Assembly: GCF_015220045.1 (NCBI RefSeq)
Contig: NZ_JADBGB010000004.1
Location: 1 to 64,000 of the forward strand
Length of the DNA: 64,000 nucleotides
Direction of reading: 5' to 3'
DNA from: Marivivens aquimaris
GTDB taxonomy: Bacteria; Pseudomonadota; Alphaproteobacteria; Rhodobacterales; Rhodobacteraceae
The translations under genes and the position numbers were made by a program. Shown here piece by piece: positions 8,513 through 16,924 of this stretch; position 1 is the first letter of the stretch; every line of letters begins with the position of its first letter. A model generated the notes under the pieces. That model was given only the letters and a program-made list of their open reading frames with translations, was not told where the DNA came from and searched no databases.

Positions 8513-9025
8513 TCACATGCGCGACAGCCGCTTTTCGTCATCCACCACTTCCAAAGAACCCTTGTTGGCAGTCCAGGCCCACAGGACGATGTTGAAGTCC
8601 GTTGATGACGCACCCTTCGCAAAGCTTTGGATCAGAAGCCCCGCAAACCGATCTGCTATAAGGGCGCGTGCTAGCTCCTGTGTCGGTACCAATTGGCCAT
8701 CGAGCATCTTCATGCGCCATGCAGAGTCGGCAAGCATCGCCTCGGTCACACCATACCGTTCGAGCTTGTCCTGATCGCGGGTATCGAAAATAGGCCCAAG
8801 GTCGGCTTTGTAGGACACCAGGATCGTGGGTTGCAGGCTGCCTACCTGGTTGGCTTCTCTAAGAGCGGTCGCGGGATCCAGCGAGGTGTAGAGGGCAGGG
8901 GTGCCCTTGGCGTTAAAGCGCCCTCCATAGAGTTCAGCGCCTCGTCCGGACAGAGGTTCACGCGCATAGACCGGGTTCAGGGCGCGATAGAGTGGCCCTG
9001 TGTAGCGTCCATCTTTCAGCGGCAT
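8513..9025 (-). CDS. RES-domain toxin (NAD+-degrading)
   Basis: 170 residues. The RES domain is visible in YRALNPVYAREPLSGRGAEL, GGRFNAKGTPALYTSLDPAT and ALREANQ, and a later segment, FAGLLIQSFAKG, precedes FNIVLWAWT. Members of this family (for example MbcT) deplete cellular NAD+ and are neutralised by Xre/MbcA/ParS-type antitoxins. The antitoxin gene lies directly upstream on the same strand, and the two genes overlap by a few bases at 9025, so they form an operon. Position beside parS and repC suggests a plasmid-addiction role. Confidence 0.88.
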   Translation of the reverse strand: MPLKDGRYTGPLYRALNPVYAREPLSGRGAELYGGRFNAKGTPALYTSLDPATALREANQVGSLQPTILVSYKADLGPIFDTRDQDKLERYGVTEAMLADSAWRMKMLDGQLVPTQELARALIADRFAGLLIQSFAKGASSTDFNIVLWAWTANKGSLEVVDDEKRLSRM

Positions 9026-9375
9026 CAGGCAAAGACGCCCGCATCGACCGCATCGATGTATTCCAGAACTTGCTGAGCTTTGCCTTCCTGCACCAGCTGC
9101 ATGGCTGTCCGGCCATCAAAGCCGGGCAGGGGCTCTGACCGGTACCATGCATAGGCCATCAGTTCCGAGCCGAAGCGGGGCTCAACTTTGTTCAGCACTT
9201 CTACCAATTCGCGCAGGCGGCGCTGCGTCTTGTCCGAACCGATGCGGGCTCGCCTCTGCAACGCGTCTTTGCCCAAGCCGACGGTCAATGCGATCTCTTC
9301 TGCTGATGTGCGTAGCACCGCGGCGATCTTGCGCGGTTCGAATTGCCCAGCTTCAGCAAAGTTCGTGATGTGCAT
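9025..9375 (-). CDS. MbcA/ParS/Xre-type antitoxin of the RES toxin
   Basis: 116 residues. The N-terminal part reads as a helix-turn-helix (KIAAVLRTSAEEIALTVGLG). The C-terminal part, RFGSELMAYAWYRSEPLPGF followed by DGRTAMQLVQEGKAQQVLEY, is the DUF2384 toxin-binding domain. The antitoxin precedes its toxin, as is normal, and probably represses the operon. A good promoter lies 30-58 bp upstream of its start. Confidence 0.87.
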   Translation of the reverse strand: MHITNFAEAGQFEPRKIAAVLRTSAEEIALTVGLGKDALQRRARIGSDKTQRRLRELVEVLNKVEPRFGSELMAYAWYRSEPLPGFDGRTAMQLVQEGKAQQVLEYIDAVDAGVFA

Positions 9376-9404
9376 GATCTATGCTCCTACGGTGATACTG
9401 ACGG

Positions 9405-9433
9405 TATATAGCGGCAAAATCGCTGAAATTCAA
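9405..9433 (-). promoter_or_regulatory. Promoter of the RES/Xre operon
   Basis: On the minus strand TTGAAT (9428-9433) and TATATA (9405-9410) are separated by exactly 17 bp, and the antitoxin start lies 30 bp further on. Short ACGGT repeats between the -10 and the start codon could be the antitoxin operator. Confidence 0.55.
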
Positions 9434-9834
9434 GCTGACAGGAGGCGCTGCGCCTTCGTTTCCCGTGCTTATCCGTAACGCTGCAGTGCTCTGAACGAAG
9501 CAAATCCTGATCTTTGGGCCTGAGAGGTCACCGTTGGAGCGCTTTTGCCGATCGAGAACGTCAGATAAGCTATTGATAATATGAGAAAGACTGCAGCAGT
9601 CGGGCCGGAGTTGCCGATATGGCTTGCCGATCTTGGATCGAAACCGCCACTTACTGCATGCCGTCACTGGGGTCCGCGGTGGTGTCGGACCCTCGGCCGT
9701 TACCCCGGACCAGTTGGCTGCTGAAAAGTAAAAGTGTCCTTCGGGTTTTGTGACTGACGGATGAGGGCCTTTGGGGTCCCTCGGATGGGTCCGGACCGGA
9801 TTCCGGTCTGTCTTTCCTAATGAAGGGCATTCTA
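9434..9834. other. Region without a convincing gene
   Basis: About 400 bp between the toxin-antitoxin promoter and the next plus-strand gene. I see no supported coding frame. The right part, around 9770-9812, is rich in short inverted repeats (GGTCCGGACC and neighbours) and could hold the promoter or terminator for the accessory block. Confidence 0.35.
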
Positions 9835-10305
9835 ATGGAAACAGGTGTCTTGCGCGTGCTCCGCACAACCGCCGCCTCCTGGTGGCGGCATAGAGAGCTG
9901 CGCAGAACTGGCCAGACGGCGCTATCGCGGCAACTCGAGCGCGAGACCGTCCTGCGCGATCTTGGCTACCTCAGGCAGGCGGCATTATTGCCAAACGCGC
10001 ATGTGATCTGCGGGGAGGGTGGGACGTTCCTTCATCTCGGCTGGACCACAGTGTCGACTTTCGCGCCGATCGAACGCTTTCCCTTGGCCGCTCTTGCGGT
10101 CGCACGAGGGACCCCGTTCATCGATATCCGACCCGTCACCGATGTTATCGCATTCGCGAACTTGCCGCGGGTGGCGCGGGACAGATCTGTCGATCCTGAC
10201 CTTTCAGGTGCCGGCAGGTGCGTCTCGCTGACCACCTACATCGACACGGTCGAGCGGCTCGGCGCGAGGATCGTCAACGATCCGCGGCCCCGTCAGTCAA
10301 TCTGA
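9835..10305 (+). CDS. Hypothetical protein
   Basis: 156 codons from METGVLRVLRTTAASWWRHR, followed by LRRTGQTALSRQLERETVLR. The protein is basic in its first 50 residues and then mixed, with no domain I recognise. In-frame starts exist at 9820 and 9835; I chose the second. It stands at the head of the accessory block and ends 40 bp before ardC. It could be a genuine small plasmid protein or a chance frame. Confidence 0.42.
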   Translation: METGVLRVLRTTAASWWRHRELRRTGQTALSRQLERETVLRDLGYLRQAALLPNAHVICGEGGTFLHLGWTTVSTFAPIERFPLAALAVARGTPFIDIRPVTDVIAFANLPRVARDRSVDPDLSGAGRCVSLTTYIDTVERLGARIVNDPRPRQSI

Positions 10306-10345
10306 TCACCACTCCCTCTCACAAACATTCGAAAGGAGGCCAGCC

Positions 10346-11284
10346 ATGGCCCGATCCCCCACGCCCAAATTCGATGCCTCCGAGGTCATCACAAACGAAA
10401 TCATCCGCATCATCGAGCGCGGCGTCCTGCCGTGGCGCAAGCCCTGGACCGCAGGCGGCAGCTCACGCCCCCTGCGCGTGGGCGGCGAACCCTACCAGGG
10501 GGTGAACAACTTCCTGCTGACGATGCGGACCGTGATGGCGGGCCACAGCTCTCCCTTCTGGATGACTCTGCCTCAGGCCAATGCGTTGGACGCAAAGGTC
10601 CGCAAGGGCGAGAAATCCTCTGTCGTCGTCTATTACGGCCAAAGCCGGAAAGACGCGGGCGGCGAGGACGACCGCAGCGATGGCGATGATCGCTCCGAGG
10701 AAGCCCGCATCTTCCGCTTCCAGAAATCCTACCGCGTGTTCAATGCCTGCCAGATCGATGGCCTGCCCGACAGCTTCTTCCCAGACCCGGAGCCCGCGCC
10801 CGAGCATCCGCCGTCCGAGCCCATCCCGCACATGCAGGCGTTTTTCGATGCCATCGACATCACGACCGTCTTCACGGGCACGGAGGCGTACTATTTGCCC
10901 CCCGTGGACAAGGTCTACATGCCATCCATCACGCGGTTCCAGGACCCGCGCAATTTCTACGGGGTCTGGGCGCATGAGCTGGCCCATGCCACGAAGGCCC
11001 GGCATCGACTGAACCGTGATTTCGGGTTCTCGAAGTTTGGCAACACCTCTTACGCGCGCGAGGAGATCGTCGCGGAATTGACCTCGGTGTTCCTGGGTCA
11101 GACGCTCGGCTTTACGGCGCATACGCTCGAGATGAATGCTGCCTACCTCCATAACTGGTTGCGCGTTCTTCGGTCGGACAAGGGTGCGATCTTCAAGCAC
11201 GCCGCGGATGCGCAGCGCGCCTGTGATTACCTGATCGCCAGATCGGAGGCGGGCAGGGCAGGGGGCCGAGCCAAGGCCGCCTGA
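10346..11284 (+). CDS. ardC: ArdC-like antirestriction protein (ssDNA-binding plus zincin domain)
   Basis: 312 residues with a strong AAAGGAGG ribosome site. The N-terminal domain (about residues 8-130; EVITNEIIRIIERGVLPWRK, then PYQGVNNFLL and FQKSYRVFNACQIDGLP) is the ArdC/DUF1738 single-stranded DNA-binding domain. The C-terminal domain carries the metallopeptidase motif HELAHATKARHRLNRD near residues 209-224 and a downstream EEIVAELTSVFLG glutamate helix. ArdC of plasmid pSa protects incoming single-stranded plasmid DNA from host nucleases and restriction. Here it leads a block with a DarB-like protein, which suggests an entry-protection role. Confidence 0.9.
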   Translation: MARSPTPKFDASEVITNEIIRIIERGVLPWRKPWTAGGSSRPLRVGGEPYQGVNNFLLTMRTVMAGHSSPFWMTLPQANALDAKVRKGEKSSVVVYYGQSRKDAGGEDDRSDGDDRSEEARIFRFQKSYRVFNACQIDGLPDSFFPDPEPAPEHPPSEPIPHMQAFFDAIDITTVFTGTEAYYLPPVDKVYMPSITRFQDPRNFYGVWAHELAHATKARHRLNRDFGFSKFGNTSYAREEIVAELTSVFLGQTLGFTAHTLEMNAAYLHNWLRVLRSDKGAIFKHAADAQRACDYLIARSEAGRAGGRAKAA

Positions 11285-11307
11285 CCACAGGGAGAACGGA
11301 GACGCCC

Positions 11308-11517
11308 ATGTCACGTAAGGAACCCAAGACGCTGCGGGTGGCCTGCTTCAACGACGGCCGCCGCAAGATCATCACCTTCAAGCACGGCGCCTATTGGTGG
11401 AGCCCGTCCGAGGGCGCTTATCCGCTCTCGGCGGCACTTGAGACCATCAAGCACCAAGGCGGCTGGATCGAAACCATCCCCAACCCGAATTACAGACCCA
11501 AGCGATTGTTCGGGTAG
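11308..11517 (+). CDS. Conserved hypothetical small protein
   Basis: 69 residues beginning MSRKEPKTLRVACFNDGRRK, compact and basic, with several aromatic residues (AYWWSPSEGAYPLS). It begins 23 bp after ardC, so the two probably share a transcript. No family recognised. Good spacing, start and composition support a real gene. Confidence 0.65.
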   Translation: MSRKEPKTLRVACFNDGRRKIITFKHGAYWWSPSEGAYPLSAALETIKHQGGWIETIPNPNYRPKRLFG

Positions 11518-11557
11518 GGCCCCTTCTGCTTCTGTCCTGCCGCCAGGGGGAAAAAGA

Positions 11558-11571
11558 AAAAGCTGGCTTTT
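11558..11571. promoter_or_regulatory. Leader hairpin AAAAGC-TG-GCTTTT
   Basis: A short palindrome 35 bp before the DUF3768 start. It matches the AAAGCNGGCTTT pattern found before two other genes in this block. Confidence 0.4.
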
Positions 11572-11605
11572 GGAAGGGTGTTTCAACTTCTCAAAGGAGC
11601 ACCCC

Positions 11606-11995
11606 ATGTCCATGACAGGACAACCCCAGACAGACCGCCCTGATCCGAGTGTGATCGCAGCGCAGAACGACGCGTTTCGCAAGCTCGCGTGCCTCGGTGT
11701 GCCAACCGCCCAGTCTATTCAGGGCCGCATGCATGTCACCCGCTCAATTATGAATGCCGGTGACGGCTTCATGGCCGAGGCGGTGAAGGCCACGGGCATG
11801 TTCGAGACCTTCGAGCCCGAGAACGATCCCGAAGGATGGCATGATTTCGGGGCGGTCGAGGTCCGCGGCGAGACCGTGTTCTGGAAACTGGATTTGTACG
11901 AAGCGGATTCCGACTTCCGCTATGGCGCCGAGGCCCCGGACAATCCCGCCACCACCATGCGCGTGCTGACCATCATGCTGGCGCGCGACTGGTAG
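11606..11995 (+). CDS. DUF3768-type conserved plasmid protein
   Basis: 129 residues starting at MSMTGQPQTDRPDPSVIAAQ behind AAAGGAGC. The body, including NDPEGWHDFGAVEVRGETVF followed by WKLDLYEADSDFRYGAEAPD and a terminal RVLTIMLARDW, has the pattern of DUF3768 proteins, which are common on alphaproteobacterial plasmids and have no assigned function. It is small, acidic and likely cytoplasmic. A strong hairpin and then a terminator follow its stop. Confidence 0.75.
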   Translation: MSMTGQPQTDRPDPSVIAAQNDAFRKLACLGVPTAQSIQGRMHVTRSIMNAGDGFMAEAVKATGMFETFEPENDPEGWHDFGAVEVRGETVFWKLDLYEADSDFRYGAEAPDNPATTMRVLTIMLARDW

Positions 11996-11996
11996 G

Positions 11997-12070
11997 GGAG
12001 GGGACACCCCTCCTGACAGCCCAGGCGATGAAGGCCCGCTGACCCCTCAAAGGGAGAGTGGGCCTTTTGT
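11997..12070 (+). terminator. Double hairpin after DUF3768 gene
   Basis: GGAGGGG-aca-CCCCTCC (11997-12013) sits on the stop codon region. AAGGCCC (12031-12037) pairs with GGGCCTT (12060-12066), followed by TTGTTG. The second has terminator form. Together they separate the gene from the ParB-like gene. Confidence 0.55.
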
Positions 12071-12149
12071 TGTGGTGATCCCTGAAGACGGGGATTGGCC
12101 GCGCATCTGAATGCGCGGGCCGCTCCAAACCCACCGAAAAGGAAACGCC

Positions 12150-14132
12150 ATGACCACAAGCTTCAAACCCGTCTCCGTCGCCATCGGCGATCTGGTCTCA
12201 CATCCCGCCAATGTGCGCAGCAACTCGCCGGAAACCTATGATCCTGAGAACATCGCCCATCTGAAGGCAAGCATCGCCGTTCTGGGTCTCCTGCAGCCGC
12301 TCATGGTCCAGAAGCTCGACGGCAAATATGCTGTCCTCGCCGGTGGCCGTCGGCATGCCGCGCTGAAGGAGCTGGTCGCGGACAGGGCCGCGAAAGGCTT
12401 CACGGCGAAGGCCAAGATCGACTGCCGTCTTGTGCCAGAGGATTGCGATGTCACCACGGCCCTGTCGCTCGCTGAGAACATCACCCAGGCGCCGATGAAT
12501 GCCATCGACGAGTTCGAGGCTTTCGCGCGGATGATGGAGGTCGACGACCAGACGCCCGAGACGATCGCAAAGACCTTCGGCACCACGGTGGCGGCCGTGA
12601 AAGGCCGGTTGCGCTATGGCCTAATCCACCCCGACATCCGCGCCGCGGCCCGGGCCAAGACGATCACGCTCGACACGATGAAGGCCTTTGCGGAGCATCC
12701 GAGCCAGGAGGTGCAGCGCGAAGTCTTCGAGGCGCTCACCAAGGAAGATAGCTACCTGCAGGCCTATACGGTCCGCCAGGCGCTCAAATCCCGCGGCGTG
12801 CAGGTCAGTGACGATATCGGGGCCTTCGTGCGCGCGGACTACGAGGCGCGGGGCGGCGCTGTCGCCGCTGACCTTCTGGAAGAGCATTCCGTGCTCGAAG
12901 ACGCCGCGCTGGTCGAGACCATCCTGCTCGAGAAGCTCGGTGCCGCCGCCGAAGAGGCCCGCATAAAGCTGGGCTTTGCCTGGGCCGATGCCATGGTCCG
13001 CTATGATTACGCGACCATGGCCGACTACGGCCGCGTTTATCCCGGCCCGATCGAGCCTGATGAGGCTGCGCAAAAGCGCATCGATGAGATCACCGCCGAG
13101 CTTGAGAAACTGCAGCTCGAGATGGAGGATGAGGGGCTCGAGGACGGTGCCTACAACGCGCTTTACGAGCGCGTGGACGCCTTGGAAGAGGAAGCCCGCG
13201 ACCTGCAGGAGGCCTACAGCGCCGAGGACCTCGCGCGGTCTGGGGTAATCGCGTCCTGGTCGGGCGGGCAGGTGACCCTCCATGTTGGCCTCGTCCGCCC
13301 GGAAGACACCGTCAAAAAGGAGGGCGCGCGCGGCTCCTCGGCTAGCCCGACCGGGGAGGAGGCCCCAGACGCCGGCGAAATCACCTATCCGGCCTCACTG
13401 GCTGAGGACCTCAAGACCGAGCGAGCCATGGCGCTTGGGGCCGCGATGGCGCTGCATCCGGAAGCTACGCTCGATCTGACGCTCTTCAAGCTGGTGAGCG
13501 ACGTTCTGGCCAGCGGCATGAGTGTCACGCAGGCGATCAAGATCGATGCCCGCAAGGAATACCGCAGCCATGCCAAGATGGACGAGATCGACGCAACCTC
13601 GCTCGAGCAGGTGGCGGCGGCGCATGAGGCGCTGGACCTCTCCTGGCTCGATGACACCCGCGCGCCCGCCGATCAGTTCGCGGCGTTTCGCGCGCTGGAG
13701 GCAGGCGAAAAGGCCAAGCTCGTGGCCTATGCCACGGCCAGCACCACGCAGTCCTGCTTCGCGCGGGACCGCCAGCGCGACAGCCTGATGCATGCGTTCG
13801 AGATCGAGATCATGCCCGACATCCGCTCCCACTGGACGCCGAATGCGGCGCTCTTCAACCGCTTCAAGAAGGCTTGGCTCCTGAAGATCCTCGGCGAGGA
13901 TCTGGGTCTCGCCCAGGAGGCGGTGACGCTGGCCTCGTCGAGCAAGAAGGAGATCGTCGCCTTTTGTGACAAGCTCTTCGCCGAGCCCTTCGCCACGCTC
14001 ACGGACGCGCAGCGCGCTGCCGTGGCCGCCTGGTGCCCGCCCATGATGCAGACAGCCGGTGTCGCCTGTGATGAGGCGGAGCCCGCGGCGGAAACCCCGG
14101 AGCCTGACGGCGACATCGCGCAAGCGGCCTGA
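12150..14132 (+). CDS. Large ParB-like nuclease-domain protein
   Basis: 660 residues, roughly twice the length of a partition ParB, starting at MTTSFKPVSVAIGDLVSHPA. The ParB/Srx domain shows YAVLAGGRRHAALKELVA and TTALSLAENITQAPMNAIDE, followed by a helix-turn-helix (ETIAKTFGTTVAAVKGRLRY). Then come a long helical region with a coiled coil near residues 310-365 (many E, L and R) and a C-terminal domain of unknown kind. The plasmid already has RepB, so this is more likely an accessory DNA-binding or nuclease protein, of the kind carried with ArdC and DUF736 genes on rhizobial and roseobacter plasmids. Its function is unproven. Confidence 0.85.
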   Translation: MTTSFKPVSVAIGDLVSHPANVRSNSPETYDPENIAHLKASIAVLGLLQPLMVQKLDGKYAVLAGGRRHAALKELVADRAAKGFTAKAKIDCRLVPEDCDVTTALSLAENITQAPMNAIDEFEAFARMMEVDDQTPETIAKTFGTTVAAVKGRLRYGLIHPDIRAAARAKTITLDTMKAFAEHPSQEVQREVFEALTKEDSYLQAYTVRQALKSRGVQVSDDIGAFVRADYEARGGAVAADLLEEHSVLEDAALVETILLEKLGAAAEEARIKLGFAWADAMVRYDYATMADYGRVYPGPIEPDEAAQKRIDEITAELEKLQLEMEDEGLEDGAYNALYERVDALEEEARDLQEAYSAEDLARSGVIASWSGGQVTLHVGLVRPEDTVKKEGARGSSASPTGEEAPDAGEITYPASLAEDLKTERAMALGAAMALHPEATLDLTLFKLVSDVLASGMSVTQAIKIDARKEYRSHAKMDEIDATSLEQVAAAHEALDLSWLDDTRAPADQFAAFRALEAGEKAKLVAYATASTTQSCFARDRQRDSLMHAFEIEIMPDIRSHWTPNAALFNRFKKAWLLKILGEDLGLAQEAVTLASSSKKEIVAFCDKLFAEPFATLTDAQRAAVAAWCPPMMQTAGVACDEAEPAAETPEPDGDIAQAA

Positions 14133-14142
14133 GTCCTCACGC

Positions 14143-14176
14143 GACCCGCGCGTGGACCATGCCGCCCGCGCGGGTC
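14143..14176. promoter_or_regulatory. Hairpin between ParB-like gene and next gene
   Basis: A perfect 10-bp stem, GACCCGCGCG with CGCGCGGGTC, and a 14-nt loop. It lies 33 bp before the next start codon. It has no T tract. Confidence 0.45.
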
Positions 14177-14208
14177 GACCCTTCCAAACCGAACAGAAAG
14201 ACATCCCC

Positions 14209-14802
14209 ATGGCTATTCTCAAGTTCTCTGCGTCCGCTGTTGCGGCGCAGATCGCCCATGCACGCGCCTGCAAAACCTTCCTGCCCAACTGGAACGGGCC
14301 CGTGGACAGGCCCGCCCTGATCCTCATCGTCGGCAATGGCGTGCATCTGCGCTCAAACGGCATCGATGGCACGACCACCCGTATCGTCACCACCGAGCAG
14401 GCCGATCCGTCCTTTGCTTTCGCCGATGGCATGAACCCGTTTCGGGACACCGACTGGATGGCGCAGCGCCGCATGGCGTTTCGCGATCTGACCGGCCAGT
14501 TCTACACCGACATCCTGGATGACGTGCAGGTGCTCATCGACCGGGGGCGGGGTGCGATCCGGCTCGCCACCGATGGCCACAGCATCCGCGTCCTCAAACG
14601 CCGGGCCTCGGACTATCTCATCGGCGGGACCTACGAGGTGCCCTCGGGCCTCGGCGGCACCTTCCGGGTCATCCTCAAGGATGCCTGCGACACCTTCGCG
14701 ATCGTGCAGAACTGCGGCAATTGCGAGGATTTCGACGCCATGCAGCCCTACCGCGTGCCGCTCGATGCGCTGATGGAAATCGATGACCGGAGGGCGGCGT
14801 GA
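14209..14802 (+). CDS. Conserved hypothetical protein
   Basis: 197 residues from MAILKFSASAVAAQIAHARA. It contains ALILIVGNGVHLRSNGIDGT, two short beta-rich stretches and a cysteine cluster near the C-terminus (DACDTFAIVQNCGNCEDFDA). I do not recognise the family. The cysteine cluster could bind a metal. It overlaps the next gene by TGATG, so they are translationally coupled. Confidence 0.7.
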   Translation: MAILKFSASAVAAQIAHARACKTFLPNWNGPVDRPALILIVGNGVHLRSNGIDGTTTRIVTTEQADPSFAFADGMNPFRDTDWMAQRRMAFRDLTGQFYTDILDDVQVLIDRGRGAIRLATDGHSIRVLKRRASDYLIGGTYEVPSGLGGTFRVILKDACDTFAIVQNCGNCEDFDAMQPYRVPLDALMEIDDRRAA

Positions 14803-15455
14803 TGGGTTGGCTCTTCTACACCGACGGCCGCGTCCAGACCTACGCGGATGAGAAAGCGGAGATTGCCCGGCTCTGCACCTCTCATGGCGAAAGGCGCAAG
14901 ACGGAACTGGTCAAAGCCTGCAAGGTGGGTTCGACTTGGTACGCGGCGGCAAAGGTCACAAATATCGACGGCACCCCTGTCGAAGACACGACCTATGTCA
15001 CCGATGCGGATGGCTCCATCACTTTCGCCGCCGTATTCCTTACCCGATATGATGACGGCTGCTGGGGCTACAAGGACATGGAGGAAAGCGCGGGACCGGT
15101 CGAATCCCGCGCGCCACTGAGCCTATTGGCCCTGCTGTCCGAGCTGAAAGACCCAGACAGCTATGCTCATGCCTGGCGCCAGCGCTGCCAGGACTGGGCT
15201 GCGATCCCGGACTACGAGGAAGGCGACAAGATCAAGCTCGCAGCACCTGTGACGCTCACCGATGGCAGTACCTGCCAGATTGTCACCGCGACCCACTACA
15301 GGCGCGGGCGGCAAAAGCGCCGCTGCTACCGCATCGAGGAAACTGGTGGGCTCGTACGCCTGTCGAAGGCCTCGCTTGCGGGCTCGGAGCTGCTCAGCTC
15401 CGCGAAAGGTGCGGCTAGCCCGGTGCTGGCGGAGTTCCTGGCGGGGCGAAATTAG
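14802..15455 (+). CDS. DUF6927-type conserved plasmid protein
   Basis: 217 residues from MGWLFYTDGRVQTYADEKAE. The pattern continues with IARLCTSHGERRKTELVKAC and AVFLTRYDDGCWGYKDMEES, which I recall from DUF6927 proteins of alphaproteobacterial plasmids. The C-terminal part is basic (HYRRGRQKRRCYRIEETGGL). I prefer the ATG at 14802, overlapping the previous stop, over the GTG at 14799. The function is unknown. Confidence 0.72.
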   Translation: MGWLFYTDGRVQTYADEKAEIARLCTSHGERRKTELVKACKVGSTWYAAAKVTNIDGTPVEDTTYVTDADGSITFAAVFLTRYDDGCWGYKDMEESAGPVESRAPLSLLALLSELKDPDSYAHAWRQRCQDWAAIPDYEEGDKIKLAAPVTLTDGSTCQIVTATHYRRGRQKRRCYRIEETGGLVRLSKASLAGSELLSSAKGAASPVLAEFLAGRN

Positions 15456-15512
15456 GTCCTGCGCCGGACGGTTCATCGACCTGCCCGGCGACAGCAGATG
15501 CTGCGGCTTGTC

Positions 15513-15541
15513 TTGACAAGGCAATGCAAATGCATTACCTA
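15513..15541 (+). promoter_or_regulatory. Promoter and operator of the prlF-yhaV operon
   Basis: TTGACA (15513-15518) is followed after 17 bp by TACCTA (15536-15541). Between them AATGC-AAAT-GCATT (15523-15536) forms a perfect inverted repeat, the expected place for autorepression by the PrlF antitoxin. Confidence 0.55.
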
Positions 15542-15579
15542 TCGCGGGCAGCAAAGAACCTTTTCTTCAGGAGACTGCC

Positions 15580-15906
15580 ATGACAGCCCTCGCACAAGAT
15601 GTCTCGAAACTCACGGATCGGTATCAGACGACCGTGCCGGCGGGTGTGCGCAAACAGCTCAAGCTGGGCAAGGGCGACCAGATTCGTTACTGCACCGAGC
15701 CGAGTGGCAGGGTCTATATCGAGCCCGTGCGCAGCGACGAGGAAGATCCCGTGCTCGGAGCCTTTCTCGATTTTGTCGAGGCCGATATCAAGGCGCATCC
15801 GGACCGCATTCGGGCTTTCGATGGGGCTTTGCATGACCGTCTTGCAGCACTGGTCGGAGACGTTGATGTCGATCTCGATGCGCCGCTATCGCTCGAGGAT
15901 GAATGA
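15580..15906 (+). CDS. prlF: PrlF/SohA-type antitoxin (AbrB fold)
   Basis: 108 residues. The N-terminal swapped-hairpin AbrB region reads SKLTDRYQTTVPAGVRKQLK then LGKGDQIRYCTEPSGRVYIE. The acidic C-terminus (DVDVDLDAPLSLEDE) is a typical disordered toxin-binding tail. PrlF neutralises the YhaV ribonuclease and represses the operon. The stop overlaps the yhaV start (ATGA), and an operator-containing promoter lies upstream. Confidence 0.9.
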   Translation: MTALAQDVSKLTDRYQTTVPAGVRKQLKLGKGDQIRYCTEPSGRVYIEPVRSDEEDPVLGAFLDFVEADIKAHPDRIRAFDGALHDRLAALVGDVDVDLDAPLSLEDE

Positions 15907-16421
15907 GCGGCGATAGCGTGCCCGCCCAAGCGCCCCTTGTCGTGAATGGATGGTCGATTTATGCGCACCCACTCTTTCTGGACCAGCTCGAAGGGCTGGT
16001 CGAGGAGGTAGAGGCGCGTAAGGCTCGCGATCCCAAGACCTGGCACAAGAAAAACCCGACGAAACGGCTGGCCGCCATCTTCAAGCTGGTCACCGAGGCC
16101 ATACCTGCAGATCCGGGTGCCGCCGCCTTCCGGCAAGGCGGCACACTCGGCGATCACCGCAAGCACTGGTTCCGGGCGAAATTCTTCCAGCAGTATCGGC
16201 TGTTCTACCGGTTCAACAGCGATGCGAAGGTCATCGTGGTGGCATGGGTGAACGACGACAAGACCCTGCGCGCCTATGGCAGCAAGACGGATGCCTATGC
16301 GACGTTCAAAGGGATGCTGGAAGATGGCAACCCACCTGACAATTTCGACGCGCTCTTGAAAGAAGCTGCAGCGGCAGGCAAGCGGTTCGAGAAATCCCTT
16401 GAAGCGGTGCCCGATCGGTAA
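15903..16421 (+). CDS. yhaV: YhaV-type ribonuclease toxin
   Basis: 172 residues. VNGWSIYAHPLFLDQLEGLV, TKRLAAIFKLVTEAIPADPG, FRQGGTLGDHRKHWFRAKFF and QQYRLFYRFNSDAKVIVVAW are the conserved blocks of YhaV, an RelE-fold mRNA-cleaving toxin. Length and gene order match the E. coli prlF-yhaV pair. Likely a plasmid stabilisation module. Confidence 0.92.
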   Translation: MSGDSVPAQAPLVVNGWSIYAHPLFLDQLEGLVEEVEARKARDPKTWHKKNPTKRLAAIFKLVTEAIPADPGAAAFRQGGTLGDHRKHWFRAKFFQQYRLFYRFNSDAKVIVVAWVNDDKTLRAYGSKTDAYATFKGMLEDGNPPDNFDALLKEAAAAGKRFEKSLEAVPDR

Positions 16422-16515
16422 GTGGGCCAGCTTGCTATGACCCTTTGGCATTATCATTTACGACGCCACGCTCGAAGATGTAGCATCGGCTGATAATGCG
16501 GTCGGAGAAAGCACA

Positions 16516-16680
16516 ATGAATGAGACGGAAAAGGATAGGCAGCACCTCGGTCTAGAGGAGCAATGCGCGCCTGACCTGACGGGGCACCGTTTCCCAATTG
16601 CTGTGCGCGTTGCAGACATGCCCGATGACCTCGGCAAGCTGCTGGATATCGGGCTCGAGGAGCATTTCCGTGGCCGCTGA
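16516..16680 (+). CDS. Possible small protein
   Basis: 54 residues, MNETEKDRQHLGLEEQCAPD onward to LEEHFRGR. It is acidic and has no recognised family. It overlaps the following antitoxin-like frame by 11 bp, an arrangement that suggests coupled translation. It is too short to be certain. Confidence 0.35.
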   Translation: MNETEKDRQHLGLEEQCAPDLTGHRFPIAVRVADMPDDLGKLLDIGLEEHFRGR

Positions 16681-16822
16681 AGCGAATTCTTATGACACGT
16701 GGTTTTGCGCGCAGGTGCAGGCCGCGCTGGAGGATGCACGCTCGGGAACATCTCAGGTTCAGGTGATGCAGGCCGCACAGGCATTGATTGATGCGAAGCG
16801 GCAGGTCGAACCCAAGTCCTGA
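16670..16822 (+). CDS. Orphan antitoxin-like small protein
   Basis: 50 residues from a GTG start: VAAEANSYDTWFCAQVQAAL followed by EDARSGTSQVQVMQAAQALI. The YDxWFxxxVxxAL pattern and the VM...ALID tail resemble RelB/ParD-type stability determinants. No toxin gene follows, so this may be an orphan or a decayed pair. It overlaps the 54-residue frame upstream. Confidence 0.5.
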   Translation: MAAEANSYDTWFCAQVQAALEDARSGTSQVQVMQAAQALIDAKRQVEPKS

Positions 16823-16863
16823 CCAAGCCTTTGAGGTCGGCGCGGTCTGACTACGTCACCCTG

Positions 16864-16884
16864 AAAAGCGAAAGCGGGCTTTTT
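16864..16884. promoter_or_regulatory. Leader hairpin AAAGC-GG-GCTTT before the helicase gene
   Basis: AAAGC (16871-16875) pairs with GCTTT (16878-16882) and is followed by TTG, 41 bp before the start codon of the large helicase gene. It has the same motif as at 11558 and 22582. Confidence 0.4.
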
Positions 16885-16924
16885 GTCCTTTGGAACTCAG
16901 ACCCTGATCCAAAGGAAAATCCCC

